Source: Ornithodoros turicata (taxonomy: Eukaryota; Arthropoda; Arachnida; Ixodida; Argasidae). From it: a stretch of 64,000 nucleotides of DNA. The translations under genes were made by a program, and so were the position numbers. Position 1 is the first letter of the stretch. Every line of letters begins with the position of its first letter. The stretch lies in contig NC_088207.1 in assembly GCF_037126465.1 (NCBI RefSeq), positions 46,868,143 through 46,932,142 of the forward strand, written 5' to 3'. Below the pieces are notes generated by a model that did no database searches, was not told the DNA's origin, and worked only from the letters and a program-made list of their open reading frames with translations. Shown here one piece after another: positions 47,855 to 60,600 of this stretch.

Positions 47855-50800
47855 TTTTCTTTTTCGTTCTCCTCTTGGCACTGAATTGTACGCTACGGCT
47901 TCTGCGAGGACCTGTTAACGACAGAAGTTGTTCGCATATTTTTTATTCGTCGAAGTCAACAACGCTCACATATGTGACAGCTGGAAAGCATAAGTTTGCA
48001 ACATTTTCATTTGAATGCACCTACCATGAAATGCAACATTTTATCGCGGAGCGCGCACATACATAAATACTGTTTTGAAACAAACAATCGTGCAGACGCG
48101 CCATGTCTTCTGCATGAAATTTTAGGCTTAACAACCAAGCAAGATTAGGCCTAACATTCCATCTCGTATTTATGTAACTCAAAAAAGATTAGCAATGAAT
48201 GAATAACCGTCCCTTCAAGAAATCAGTGCGTTATGCCATCTCTATAACGTTAACCTTTCAATTCCGGTGCAAATACGCATTTACCAAACTTTTGAGCGCT
48301 CTTTTTCTGAGGCAGTCTAGCAGTCGACAGACAAAAACATTCTTTACGCGCGCGTTTAGATACATGTCTAGACGCAATAATTGTGCAAGGATAGTGCTCA
48401 GTACACAACATGTGTAACACATTGTGTCTTTGTGATCTCGGATCTTACCTATTTTCGTTCGAATGCGGTATTTCGCCAAAGGTTTACAGTAGAAATGACG
48501 CCATCGTCTGTCATGCTCGTCTGCTACCTTGGGAGCGCAACGGACCAGCTTTCCTACTGCACTGCGCGAATATGATTTGATTTGATGCAAAGCTTTTACC
48601 TTGAAGAGGAACGAAGCAACCTCCGGCTAAATACTGGATGCCAGGTTATTCATAGTAGCCCCTGAAAACTACAGAAAACTCTTGAGATTCTACACCGTTT
48701 TTTTCAAGAGCAATGAATGGTGGGAAATTACTCCTTTGACAGGGAAGGGGAATGGAAAAGGCGGTATTGCATTTGTGCCCCAAAATAATTGCTACTTTCA
48801 CAAGTACAGCTTATAATTATTTTAGTTTTGACCAAACATGAAGCTTCAACGTGTTATTCACGGAGAACATTGACCTTTTAGTTTTAGCACGCATATGACA
48901 ATACAGAAAAAATTAAGTCCTTGGGTACATAACCTCACTGCTAAAGGTATATGAACTTGCTTTTTGTTTGCTATTTGTTATGTGTTTAAAGGCTTCTGTG
49001 TCATGTTTAGCATGATAACATACTGACGAACTCCCGTGTGAACATCATTCAGAATGAAGATTACTTGTGGCGACACCACAGTAATAAGCGTGGGAAGAAT
49101 GTGGTGGGCATTGGGCATGTCTATGTCTAGTTGCGTAATATTTTTGCCTCTACGGTCTACGCCGAGAATCGTCAAGCAGTTCATGGTTCATCTGTGGGTC
49201 TGGCGATAGTGTAACGTTACAAGTGCTACAAAATTTCTGTTTTGTGTGTTGATACTACGATGACCAATATACGATGAACAATAAAGTAAGTGCAAGGTCC
49301 TTAACAGCGACTACTGCGTGCATGAGACATTTGTGATCTCTTGAAATCTGATGTAAACACGGACGACGATTTACGCAATCTTATAGCTATGGCAAGCAAT
49401 TCCGCGAAATCTAATTGTCCTGCATGTTCCTTGCGTCAGCAACATTCATGTTCTGCGCTGACAGAGAGTTTCTTGACGCTTCACACAGTATAAATCCTGT
49501 TTCGTTATACAAAGTACAAGAGATGGCACCAAGCAAACGCTTTGGCCAGTTAAAAGAAATAATGAATCAACGATTCGGTGGCATCTTAACAATTTTGTTT
49601 GCCTAGAAAGCACAGTGAAAAACAACGTAGGTTAATTGCGAAGCCTGAAGGCACCTTTCTGGCAAAGGTCGGGGGCTTTAAATGGGCGCGTCAATCACTA
49701 GCATACTTGTGTTGTGAGGTAGTACATATCACTTTCATGCCCTTTCCTTGTCCGGTTTCAGAATGAACGATTCACATGATTCCGAGGCCGGTTCCGTTGC
49801 TTGGACGCGCACAGAATCGTGATCTCATATCGATTGCATGCAATTGATCGTCCCGTTAAAGCACATTGTACCTTTCCACCTCACTTTCGTGAGATTCTGT
49901 CCACAAATCGCAATTAAAGTGATATTAAGTTTATTTCGTCATCATCAGATAAAAAAAAAACCTATCAACCCGTCTGTGTTCTCGTGTACCTTTGAAGTGA
50001 TTCGAGGATGATTAGAAACTTGTCACTCCATCACAAATTTTACTGAAGTTGGCACATGGATATCTGTGCTGAAAATGCTTTTCAGGGAGCTGTGGAGTAA
50101 CCATTCTAAAAGGCAAACAGATAGTGCTCCACACAGTCTACTTCATGTAGCGTGGAATAAGGAATGCATGTTTTTGTTCTGCTCTTGTGTGACTGCATGA
50201 GGATGCTAAAACAACAAAATGACAAAAACGTAACTCTCTAATTTATGTACCACCTTCCTAGATTTTTGTATCTTCTTGCAAACTTCTTGTGTGTGTTTTA
50301 TATAACTTTTCGTATGGGCGAGTCAAAGAAAAACAAAAAAGTATCAAAGTTCAAGATTGCAACTCATTTTGTATCTTTTCGTTTTCATTATAGTTATTAA
50401 TCAGTTTTAAGATGACAGAGTGATGAGTGCTTTTGAGGAATCCTCTACATCAGCTGAAGCTTTTGCAAATCTGTGTCAACAAAATTTTTTCTAAGAAATA
50501 CCGAGTTTTCGTTCCCAACCGCTTTATCCCTTCGGCATCGTCTGACAAATCTAGTCGCAGAAATTTCCACTAAGAGTACAGCGAAAACAGATGAAAAGAA
50601 AAAAACAAAGGCATGAAGGACACTTCAAAAATGTCTAAGAATGCTGAACTTTGTTTCAGTCCTATGAGAGATTCCAAAATTTCATCTATGTACTGCAATA
50701 CAGTGAAAGAAACAAAAAACAATATTCCATGTTTGGAGCTCAGGAACATATATGGTACACTAAGACTTCTGCATTGCATCACTGTCACACTTCCTGGCAC

Positions 50801-51651
50801 AACACCAAATAATTTGTTTGTTCTTAAAAAGTTCCTCATACGTTCTTCTTAATTTGCTAATGCCATGGAGAGGTGAAAGGTTCACAAAGAACTCTTTGTT
50901 TCCACTCTCCTTGATAGTCTTAATTGGATACAACCTTTTTCCTATTGCACTTCTCTGTCCCTCTCTTCTCAGATATGGGAGAGGAGAGCATGTACAAACC
51001 TTAGGTCAGGAAACCAAACAGAAAGCCATGCAACAGACTTGCTGCAGTGAATATAAGTTTCATATTTGACAGTGTCATTCTCATAGATTGAATTGCATAT
51101 TTTAGTACTGCCGGATATTTAGGGAAAATATTTCAAGCATAAAGCTTGTAAGTCCTTTTAATTCTAGCACAGTTATGAAAGGAGACGTTGACACAGCAGC
51201 ACTATGCTGTGGTTGCGGCTGAATTTTTCTTGGTCAAACTGCTTACTATCTTAGGAATATTTCATTTTCAAGTTTATCAGATAGCTTCTTTTTTTTGCTG
51301 TCTGTCAGTAGATAAACAGGTGACTTATGAGCTAGAGTGAAGCGATAGAGAACATGACAGGGTCTTCTCATTATATGTGGCTCCATTTGAAAAATTATAT
51401 CCACTAGCGTGGCATACGAAATTGTACTTATTTGGAACTTCAAGCTTTTTTGCACGTCACAGAAGATGTACGAGTACGAAAGCAGGACTCATCTAGTTGC
51501 ACGCTGTAAAGTCAGCTTCGTCTCATGGAAGTGCCAACGTTTCTGTGCCACTCGGGATGCCGTTCGGCTGGTTACTTTATATTGTCCGATAAATCTCAAT
51601 GTCACAGGAAAAATCGAGAAGTGCTGCCCAAAGAGGGACGTAGGGAGAAAG
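47855..51651. other. Region between divergent genes, no gene supported
   Basis: The zinc-finger gene (minus) and EHBP1 (plus) start from the two ends of this 3.8 kb, so promoters for both should lie here. I see no CpG-rich block and no convincing TATA/Inr pair that I would defend. A possible transposase remnant lies at 50600-50870. Confidence 0.5.
50600..50870 (+). pseudogene. Possible remnant of a hAT-type transposase C-terminus
   Basis: A 79-codon frame (50613-50852) ends IYGTLRLLHCITVTLPGTTP, then FVLKKFLIRSS. It resembles the dimerisation region of hAT transposases, where an LxxLLxILxTLPVTTA stretch is followed by SFSxLKxIKxYLRS. The conserved ERSFS core is not preserved and the surrounding sequence is not open, so this would be a decayed copy. 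The resemblance is by eye only. Confidence 0.3.
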
Positions 51652-54600
51652 ATGACTTCCGTGTGGAAGCGGCTGCAAAGGGTCAACAAGCAGGCAGCAA
51701 AATTTCACTTCACGGTCTCCTACCAGGAACTTGTCATTGTGGGATCTAAAAAATGGTAGGTCCCACATTTATATCTTTGTGTTCATGGTCTCATCGTACA
51801 GTTGTATTTATAGTTATTTTTATGTATTTTTATTTATTTTATTTATTTGTATTTATTTTCTAGTGTGTATTTATAGTTAAAAATAAAATAAAATAAAGGA
51901 AATGCCCCACTAGATCAGGTTGGAGAGAGGAAAGAAGCATAGTGCCATAAGACTAGTTAGGCCCCATCATTCTTGAATGTATTAAGAAACAGGCACAAGC
52001 ATTACTTGAAATTCCCGCCCTTCCTACTTGTGCCCGATCTTCTTTCTTAGATGGAAGTCTTGCGCGAACAAAAATATTTTTAAATACGCCCTCGTCCTCG
52101 GAAGTCCTCGGAACAAAATCTTCAACAAATCTTCGGAACAAATCTTCATGTTTGTGTCTGTCCCTTCGTGTTCCCTAGTCTCGGGAGTTTTACATCATGC
52201 ATCATCTTCACCAGCTCGCTTGCTTCCTTGCCATTTTTTCGTTGTCAAAATCTTCGGGCCAGGTCTTATTTCGACAGGCAGGTTGCATAGTCTTGCAACT
52301 AGAATATACAAACATAGCAAACGTAAAAAATGAGTGGTGATAAATTAGAATACGTCTTTTTGTCTAGTTCCTATTACGTCAGCAATCTGACAGAAAGGAC
52401 AGATAGAACATATTTTTCGTAGTACGCCATTTTATGTTTGCTTTTCTCCTCTTTGAACAGTGTCGGCCCAGGACGCATACTAATCCCCCTGTCCCCCGCT
52501 CTTTCCTGCTGTCCTCTCTCCATCCGTCCACATCTGTACGCCGCTCATAGCCACTGTTGCTTCGCGGCGCTAACACCCAATCAAAAAAAAAAAAATCTTT
52601 GAACAGTCTCGGTGACCTAACTTTGAAGCTGCCCAACCATTAGTACCATGGTTGAGGGTTCAAATACATGCTTCTGGTTGCTGTTGCATGTCTCTTGAAC
52701 TTCTTGCTTTTACAGACTATATTGCTTTTGTTTACACGTGTTCCATGTCTGAGCAGTGTCATGCAGGTAGATGGTACCGATTAAAATTCAGTCGTGAAAG
52801 TATTCAATATTAAAAATTTCCGTGCAGGCACCCAAACAAAATTTCCATCATATGGACTCGGAGAAACCGCCGTATAGCGTCTCAGGTACTGTATGCTTTC
52901 TGAAATCACTGATTTGTAAAAGTGGATTTCTAACTATTGCAAATCGTTTAACACATTGCAGCCACGATCGTGGGAGCCAACGATTCGAGATCCCTACAAG
53001 GGACGGGTGGTTTGGCCTGTGCCAGAAAATGTCGAAACCGTTGTCACCCTCTTCAAGGATACAACGCGCACAGAATTTGAACCCAAGGAATGGAACTTCG
53101 TTCTCGAGGATGTAAGTCCAAGAGATATTGTTGTATAGTAAGTCCCGACAATAAGCCCATTTGTAATGATGTTGTCAGTACAATGAAGTCTAGTGGACAT
53201 TAAATTTTTCCTGTTTTAGAGACACATTCACGGGTGAGAGGTCTAGTAACGAGTATTCTTTGACTTTGCAGCTTTTGCATGCGGTGCGTTAGTGCACTTT
53301 CAAGGGTAAACTATGAATGCGGTCTAGTGAGCATTAGAATATGTAATTGTTTTCATGCACTCACTTTTCCTATCGTCAAGCATTGGCATGTAATGTTGAC
53401 AACAATAATGTCATTAGAAGAACGTACAACATGTGTCAAGACACATGCTGCATAGAGACCTATCTCTAGAAAGAAACTTTCCAAAGTCTTAATATAGTTT
53501 AATAGGAGCTGTAATAAGAGTTAGAATGGTTTAATAAGTTTAATAATAGTTGTAACGTTAGCTTTAATTTGATTTCAGTATAGAACTTCCTCTCTAGGTT
53601 TTAATTTTCATTCTTCACGTACCAGCAAAGATATTGAGCAATTTTACAGTCTAGTGTAGGATATATCAATTAATTGATTGTGAATGAGACTAACGATCAT
53701 CAATTCAGGATAACTAAGAGGCCTTGTATCCGTGGCAGATTTCACCTACTGGGAGGAGACGTCATGTTGCAGTGGCACCGCTCAACTTGGCGGAGTTCGT
53801 CAACATGTCCAAGGTACAATCTGACGTGATGCTAGAGTTCAAGCCACTCTCTGTCAAGTGCACAGATGCACGGCTGACACTTACTGTGTCCTGTTCATTA
53901 CTCTGTGAAGGAAAGGCCACGTAAGTTGCCGTACTCCTTTCAGGTCTTGGGGGGGGGGGGGGGTTCAAACGAGGTTATGGAAGCAGAAAGAGTTTCATTG
54001 CTTCCAGAGGACTCTTACATGATGTTGCTTCTTGCTGAAACCCACTTCAAGAAGTTTAGTCTGTGAATACTAATTAGTTAATAACTAGGGATGTACCAAC
54101 CGAATCCGCAAATCCACGAATCGTAGGCAGGGATTCGAGATTCGCAAATCCCTGCCCAATCCTAGTGCCCAAACGGCGAATCGAATCTTTCAAATCCACC
54201 AACCACGTTTGTTCCTTTCTTTTTCAAATTGGCGCCTCCAAAGTCTGCCGAAGGCCTCATTGACCGAGGGTGTTCTCTTGTTTCTTTTTTTTTTACATTG
54301 CTCTGGACTGAAATAGTTCATGCAGGAACTGTTACATTACACGTTTAAAAGTAGTACGGGTTTTGCTTTTGATTGTTGCTTTAGCTTTATGGAAATAATC
54401 CAGACTCGGGAATTTACGTATTTCTTGTTGTCGATGAACAATATGTTAAATGAACGTACTACAGTCGAGCCCGTTTATAACGATATTGGCGGGAACGCGA
54501 AAACTGATCGTTATATCAGAGTATTGTTAAAAACGAGCTTTCGAGAAATTGTCGCTCAGGTTCGCGTAAACGGGGTAGATCGCCACAAGTAGAACGCCGC

Positions 54601-57600
54601 TGAACATGCGCGTTTGTTGTGTGCGCAGAAGCATTTTATCTAGCTCTAAATTGACGCAGCTGTGTGTCGAAAGCTTTTGATAACATAACCGCCGATATCG
54701 CGTGAAGCGCCGCACCTTTTGAGATCGACGTCCTTGTCCATTGCTCGTCATCCGATGCCGTAGTTATCACTGTTTTCACGGTCGGGACTGCGTGGTCCAT
54801 CAGAATGCGCCTCCGCCACGGGTAATCCGTCGACGCGTGTTTGGGTGGCGACACGCAACTGTCTGCCTACACGTTTCCGAAGCCGCGGTACTTCACAACG
54901 CGGTTTTGCACCAGTACGAAACCCGTAGAGCGCATGCAACCTCGGGTCGAGCCACGCGTTTCTCCTCGTCAAAAAAGCATCTCGGAACCGCGGACGCTAT
55001 CGTAGCAAGCACGCAGCAAAACAAGCAAAAAAGTTTGAAGACGAGAGAATGATGTGGAGAGGGAATAACGTTCTCTACTTCGCGCGATCCCCTTCCACCC
55101 TTTCGAAGTCACGTGCCTTGCAACGCACGCATCTAGTCCCCGGCAGTTATGCGCGGTTAAACGCACTGCGTTCTCACTTTAGCGCGCGCGGAGGCGAAAG
55201 CTCTTGAAAATGCCAATGTAATTTGTTTTCAGTGAAATGCTGCGATCTTGCTTTCTAATTTTCACTCGTTTTACCGGCCGCTGGGAGAATTCCGATCGCT
55301 ATATGCGAGCAAGCGCTTTGGCGGCGATCGTTATATCGATGTTTTGTTTACATGTAGTTCAGTGGGAGAGCTGACGGGAACCAGCAGTTCGATCGAAGAT
55401 AGTAATAAACGGGCTCGACTGTATGTGGGTATATTTTCTCCCGAAACTGATCTATTATGTTTTGTTTTTGTTTTTGATTTTTGTTTTTTTTTTTTTTTTT
55501 TCATTAAACAAATGTATCCTGCTTCAAGACACTTTTCAGTAGAAGTTTTTTTTTTCTTAGCTTTTTCAACTGTTTTTAAAGAAAGGATTCGAAAGATTCG
55601 TGGATTCGCAGAACCTTCCTTGGATTCGGATTCGCAAAATTCTGGATTCGTCCCATCTCTATTAATAACTATAATAACTGAACACTCGCTAATTAACTTT
55701 TCAGTAGCGTTGGGTGAGAGAAGCCTTCTATATAGCATCCTTATCCTATATCCTTACGCCTATTATAACCCCACTCCACCCATGTAACGCCCTCTGCAGG
55801 GATTTTGGGACGTAAATAAATTGAATTGAATTGAGTAGCATACATTGAATATGTATACTTTGGATTCATGGGTGTCTGTCAGTGCATGTCATGCGTGTCA
55901 TGGGCTGGTGGCAGTGCATGCTTTATATACAAAGGGTGTGTGTGTGCTTACTTTGCTTCAGCTCTGTGTTCTTTTTAATATATTTGACAGACACATACTG
56001 TTTCCCGAGATATTTTTCTGCCCTTGAATACTTCCAGCTACAACTCTTTGTTTTCTACATAAAGCACACATTGACCAGCTAAAATTTTTCGGGAAAACTG
56101 TGCTTCGCCATTTTAGTAACACCTGTGTTGAGGGAATTTCGAGTTAATCATCTCTGACATTTCAGAGATGAAGACATGCAGAGCGTGGCCAGTTTAATGA
56201 GTCTTCAAGCTCCTGTTGATCATGATGTGGGAAACCTGGATGACCTGGAGGACGAAGATGCTGCCCTTCGAATTTCGGAACTGGCAGTGCGTTGCGGAAC
56301 ACTTGCCACAAATGGCTCCATTCCTCCATCCCCGTTGGGTGAGGGGAGTTCAAAGTCACCCCGCAGTTACACTTTGGGAAATTTGTTTGACCGGTTTGAG
56401 CAACATTACCCTCTAATTGTCCTATTGCAGCTGCAAGAAAACAAGTTGAACGACGCTCACCATCGAATGAATTGAATAACTCTGACTCAACAACTAACCC
56501 TGCAGTGCCATCGAGGTACGTTGGTTCGATGAAGGATTAGAGTCCCAGGTTGTTAAAAAAGACGCGGTGACAGCAATAAAAGTAAAATGCGTAGCAAGTA
56601 TGCAACAAAACAGACACAGTGTGCTCTCACGCGTTGTACACTGTGTACATATTTAGAGCCTGAAGTTTTAGGGTTTTACCCGATTCTTCCCCGAATTTGC
56701 ACCCTGAAATGAGGTTGACGTATCTAGGGTTAAGCCCGATTTCTACCTGCAAAACTGCACCTAGGCTAGGCACCTCAAGGCATCGACATACTAGTTTCTC
56801 ACAAAATATGCGACTGCCCCTTACTTCTGGCACTCTGGATAAACGGTACAGTGAACATTTATTCCACAATAATGCCCGATTTCTCCCCGAACTCAGTGTG
56901 ATGGTAATTTTTCTGCCCGAATTTGCATGAATTTTCTACATCAGTTTATTGACCCGATTTCTACCCCCCGAATTTGGAAAAATATAAAACCCGAAAACTT
57001 CATGGTCTATACATATTTGACCCTCATGTTCCTATCCAGCGGGTTCTAGTGCTTCCATTGTGTTGATTCAATGCATTTTTTGCATCTTCGAGTGGAGTTA
57101 TTGTTTTTGACGTCTTAACTCCTTTGCAGTAACCCCTTTGAAGAGGACATGAATTGTGACAAAGGGCAGGATGCTGATGAAGGGAATGATGAAACAGATG
57201 CAAAAGAGGAACAGGAAGCTGAGGTGAGTCAGCTTGTGAACACGTACAGTGTTGTGAAAGTGAAACAGACATAAAGCTGTTGATGACTAGATTAACTTGA
57301 TGCTCTACAGAGTAACTCAAAGCTGTGCCAACTCCGAGGATGGCTACTCCTGAGTACGTTCTGATCAATGTGGGGGGAAATTGTGTTCTGCACTGTAGTT
57401 ACTCGTTTTCATCTTTGCTTATTGAAGGTTTAAACTTTGAGCATGCTGGCAACATAGTGAATTGGAAATCAATCCATCACCTGTGAGCTATTGCACTTTA
57501 AATTGGTTTCTTCTGAACATAATTTGATGAAATCAGGTGAAGCTCGCACACACATTCAGTGAATATGCTAAAACAGTTTATCTCTGTGCGAGGGAGAGAG

Positions 57601-60600
57601 TAAAATTTGTAGAGACCACATGACCAAGTCTGTCCGCTCACAAGGCAGCAATGAGGGCGTGTTCGTTGACCCAGCATGGGTCCACGGAAGAAACCATGTG
57701 GACCTCACCTCGAAATGTTGTCCCCCTCATCTGGGAGAGGGACCAATGAGGTTGTTCCATGGGAAATAGGTGAAAGAGGGAAACTTCGGAGCTGTGCCAA
57801 CGCCACCTAGATACAGGAGGCCTGCCTATTGCCTCCTCTCCCACCTCTGCTACGTGGACATATAAAGTCAGAATTCGTCTGCTACTGCTATTCACCGTTC
57901 TGCAAATTCAAGAACACACATGATTGGACCTAACTGAGAACCTGTAGACTTGAATCTATAGACAGAAAGTGCGACACACTTTCCAGAAAATCAGTCTTGA
58001 GAAAGATATGGGACCGTTTTGCACTTTATTTTAAAGTTTTCCCATTTAGTACGCGGGGACGTTCAATCACTACCCACAGACGACATCTGAAAGCACGCTC
58101 GTGATTGGATACGGCCGTTGAAAACACGATCCCGATTGGCTGACCCTCAGTTGTTACATCACGTCGACGAGCAAGCAGGCTTTTCTCTATCTAGGTGGTG
58201 TTGGCTGTGCAGACAGCTGATCGACTTGCATAGCGTGTTACAAAATGTCCACGGAAATAGATTGCACTGTGTTTTGATTGCAAGATGGCAATAGATTGCA
58301 AGATGGCACTGCTGTGTTGTACAGCACATAAAGTGTACATCACACACAATTTGAGAACATGCTATACGTTCACTCATCACCATTGCTCGATTTTAATTTA
58401 GAACCACAGTTTTGCGTTTATGGTGCCACGGCATAAGTAATTTTTTGACTGTGTTTGGAAATGTTTCTGATTTTTAAATTTGTTTCAAGACCGTAGTTTT
58501 CACATTGCTAAATTCCCACAGAAAGCAAGTATGCCCATATCTCCAACAGTGTTGTCGGCTGTAGGAATCACTTTGTGTCCATTGTGTTTCCACACCAGAG
58601 AGAATCTAGCCCCGAAGACCTCTTGACATGGTGCCAAGAAGTGACAAGCGGCTATGCAGGCCTGAAGGTCACAAATATGACCACCTCCTGGCGCAATGGA
58701 ATGGCATTTTGCGCTGTCATTCATCATTTTTACCCTGAACTCGTCGATTTCAACTCGCTTTCTCCGCATGACATCAAAGGAAATTGTAAAAAGGTATTAG
58801 ATGATAAACTTTTGTAACATTCCGCCATCTTTGTGGTGGCCATGCCCTTGAGATGTTTTCACACATTATAGGCTTTTGATGCTGCTGCATCCTTGGGAGT
58901 TCCTCGACTCATTGACCCTGCTGACATGGTGCTCCTAACAGTGCCAGACAAGTTGGTTGTAATGACTTACCTGCATCAGTTGAGAAGCCATTTGACTGGC
59001 CAGGTCATGATGGTTCAACATATTGGTCACACCACTGCTGACTCCACTTACACAATGCCAGCAGCACCAGATGTTGTTGACTCAACACTTCCCACTTCCA
59101 TGACAGTGCCCCATAGCCCAACTCAACAAAAGTGAGTACATCATGTCTAGACTATAGGGGTGGAACAAAAATGTAGTCAAACTTCTTTAGAGCGAACGGC
59201 TTTTTAACGAAAATACCACTACAACAAATTTTTTAGGGACAACCTCTTTAACGAAGTGACCTTTACTACAAATTTCTTTCGCAGTCCCATGAGTTTCGTT
59301 GTAAAGGATTTTGGCAGTATTTTGAAAAAGCCCAATATTCATAACAAGATCTTTCTCATATGAGAAAGCGTTGCCATGTACAATCAAATGCTGCTCTAGA
59401 GTGTAAACATGCATTTTTTTTATAGGGAAGCAAGGGATTCCCTGAAAAGTTGATTGAAAGGTTCCCTGAAAAAACAATGTGACCCACTGATACTGCAACG
59501 ATTGGTGATCAGGAACTTGTTGAGCTGGTAGATGTGCATGGAGCAGAGAGAAAGAGAGAGAGAGCAGTTACGAAGACGTGTAGAGTGCTGTAGTTGTCAT
59601 AGTTCATGCTAGTAGCTTTGCCACATATCATCAAGATTTGTCATAGTTCTATTTGGACCTATATGAATTTTGAGTTTTGCAACCCTAATTTTGAAAACAG
59701 AATTTCCCAGTAACTTTTGATCCTATATATACTATTGCAGTAACTCCTTCAACTCTGTAACATTCATCCATTCATTCTATTATTATTATCTCTGTTCAGA
59801 GCTGTAAAAGAGGACTCACCAACAACACCTTCACCATCATTTCCTGAACATACAAAGAAGACAATATTGGGCTTCCCAAAGCGTTTGGCACAGTCTTTGA
59901 AAGACTCTCGAAAAACTAATGCACCCATGGTAAAATCATCATCTGAGCCTCCTCAGTCTAAGTCGAGCTTGATGACGCGGCAGCAGCTCATGAATCCATT
60001 TGATTCCGATGAAGAAGAGGACAAGGGAAAAATTGGTACGGCATCACCATTTTGTGTCGAAACCCTCCAGTAACGTTCACTGTATCTTCAAGTGGGCTAA
60101 CATATACGATGCAACTATTGGTACATTCCAGTGCTGGTTTTCGTGCGGCACAGTATAGTTAGTGCCTGAAGTTTTAGGTTTTACCCGATTGTTCCCCGAA
60201 TTTGCACCCCGAATTGAAGGTTGCCTCTTTAGGGTGAAACCCGATTTTTACCTGGCAAATTGCCCTCACTGCGATGTCTGTAGGAATGCATTAATTTACT
60301 TCTTTGGCAGAAAAATTCAGTTACATCACCATTTGTACCAAACCACTACAGTTAGTTTAAGTAACTGAGCCCGATTTCACCCCGAATTTAACATACTGGA
60401 AGTTTTTTGACCCGAATTCACATGAATTTAGTGCACATGTTTATTTACCTGGTTTTTACCCCCCGAATTTAGAAAAAAAATATTTCCCGAAAACTTTAGG
60501 CTCTAAGTATAGTGTGCCAGTGCGAGTTCCATGTAGAAATATTACGTCAGTATAGCTTACACTGGCTTTGTCCAGCCAAAGTTGCCAGGCGGTGCAAGTG

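Noticed and set aside
56338..56475. Continuation of the EHBP1 frame past 56338 to the stop near 56475
   Set aside because: A consensus donor (GTGAGG) at 56339 and an in-phase acceptor at 56430 restore the family-like reading frame; the read-through peptide is intronic.
59175..59330. Complete Tigger-like element
   Set aside because: Only one end-like sequence is visible; without the partner end only a fragment can be claimed.
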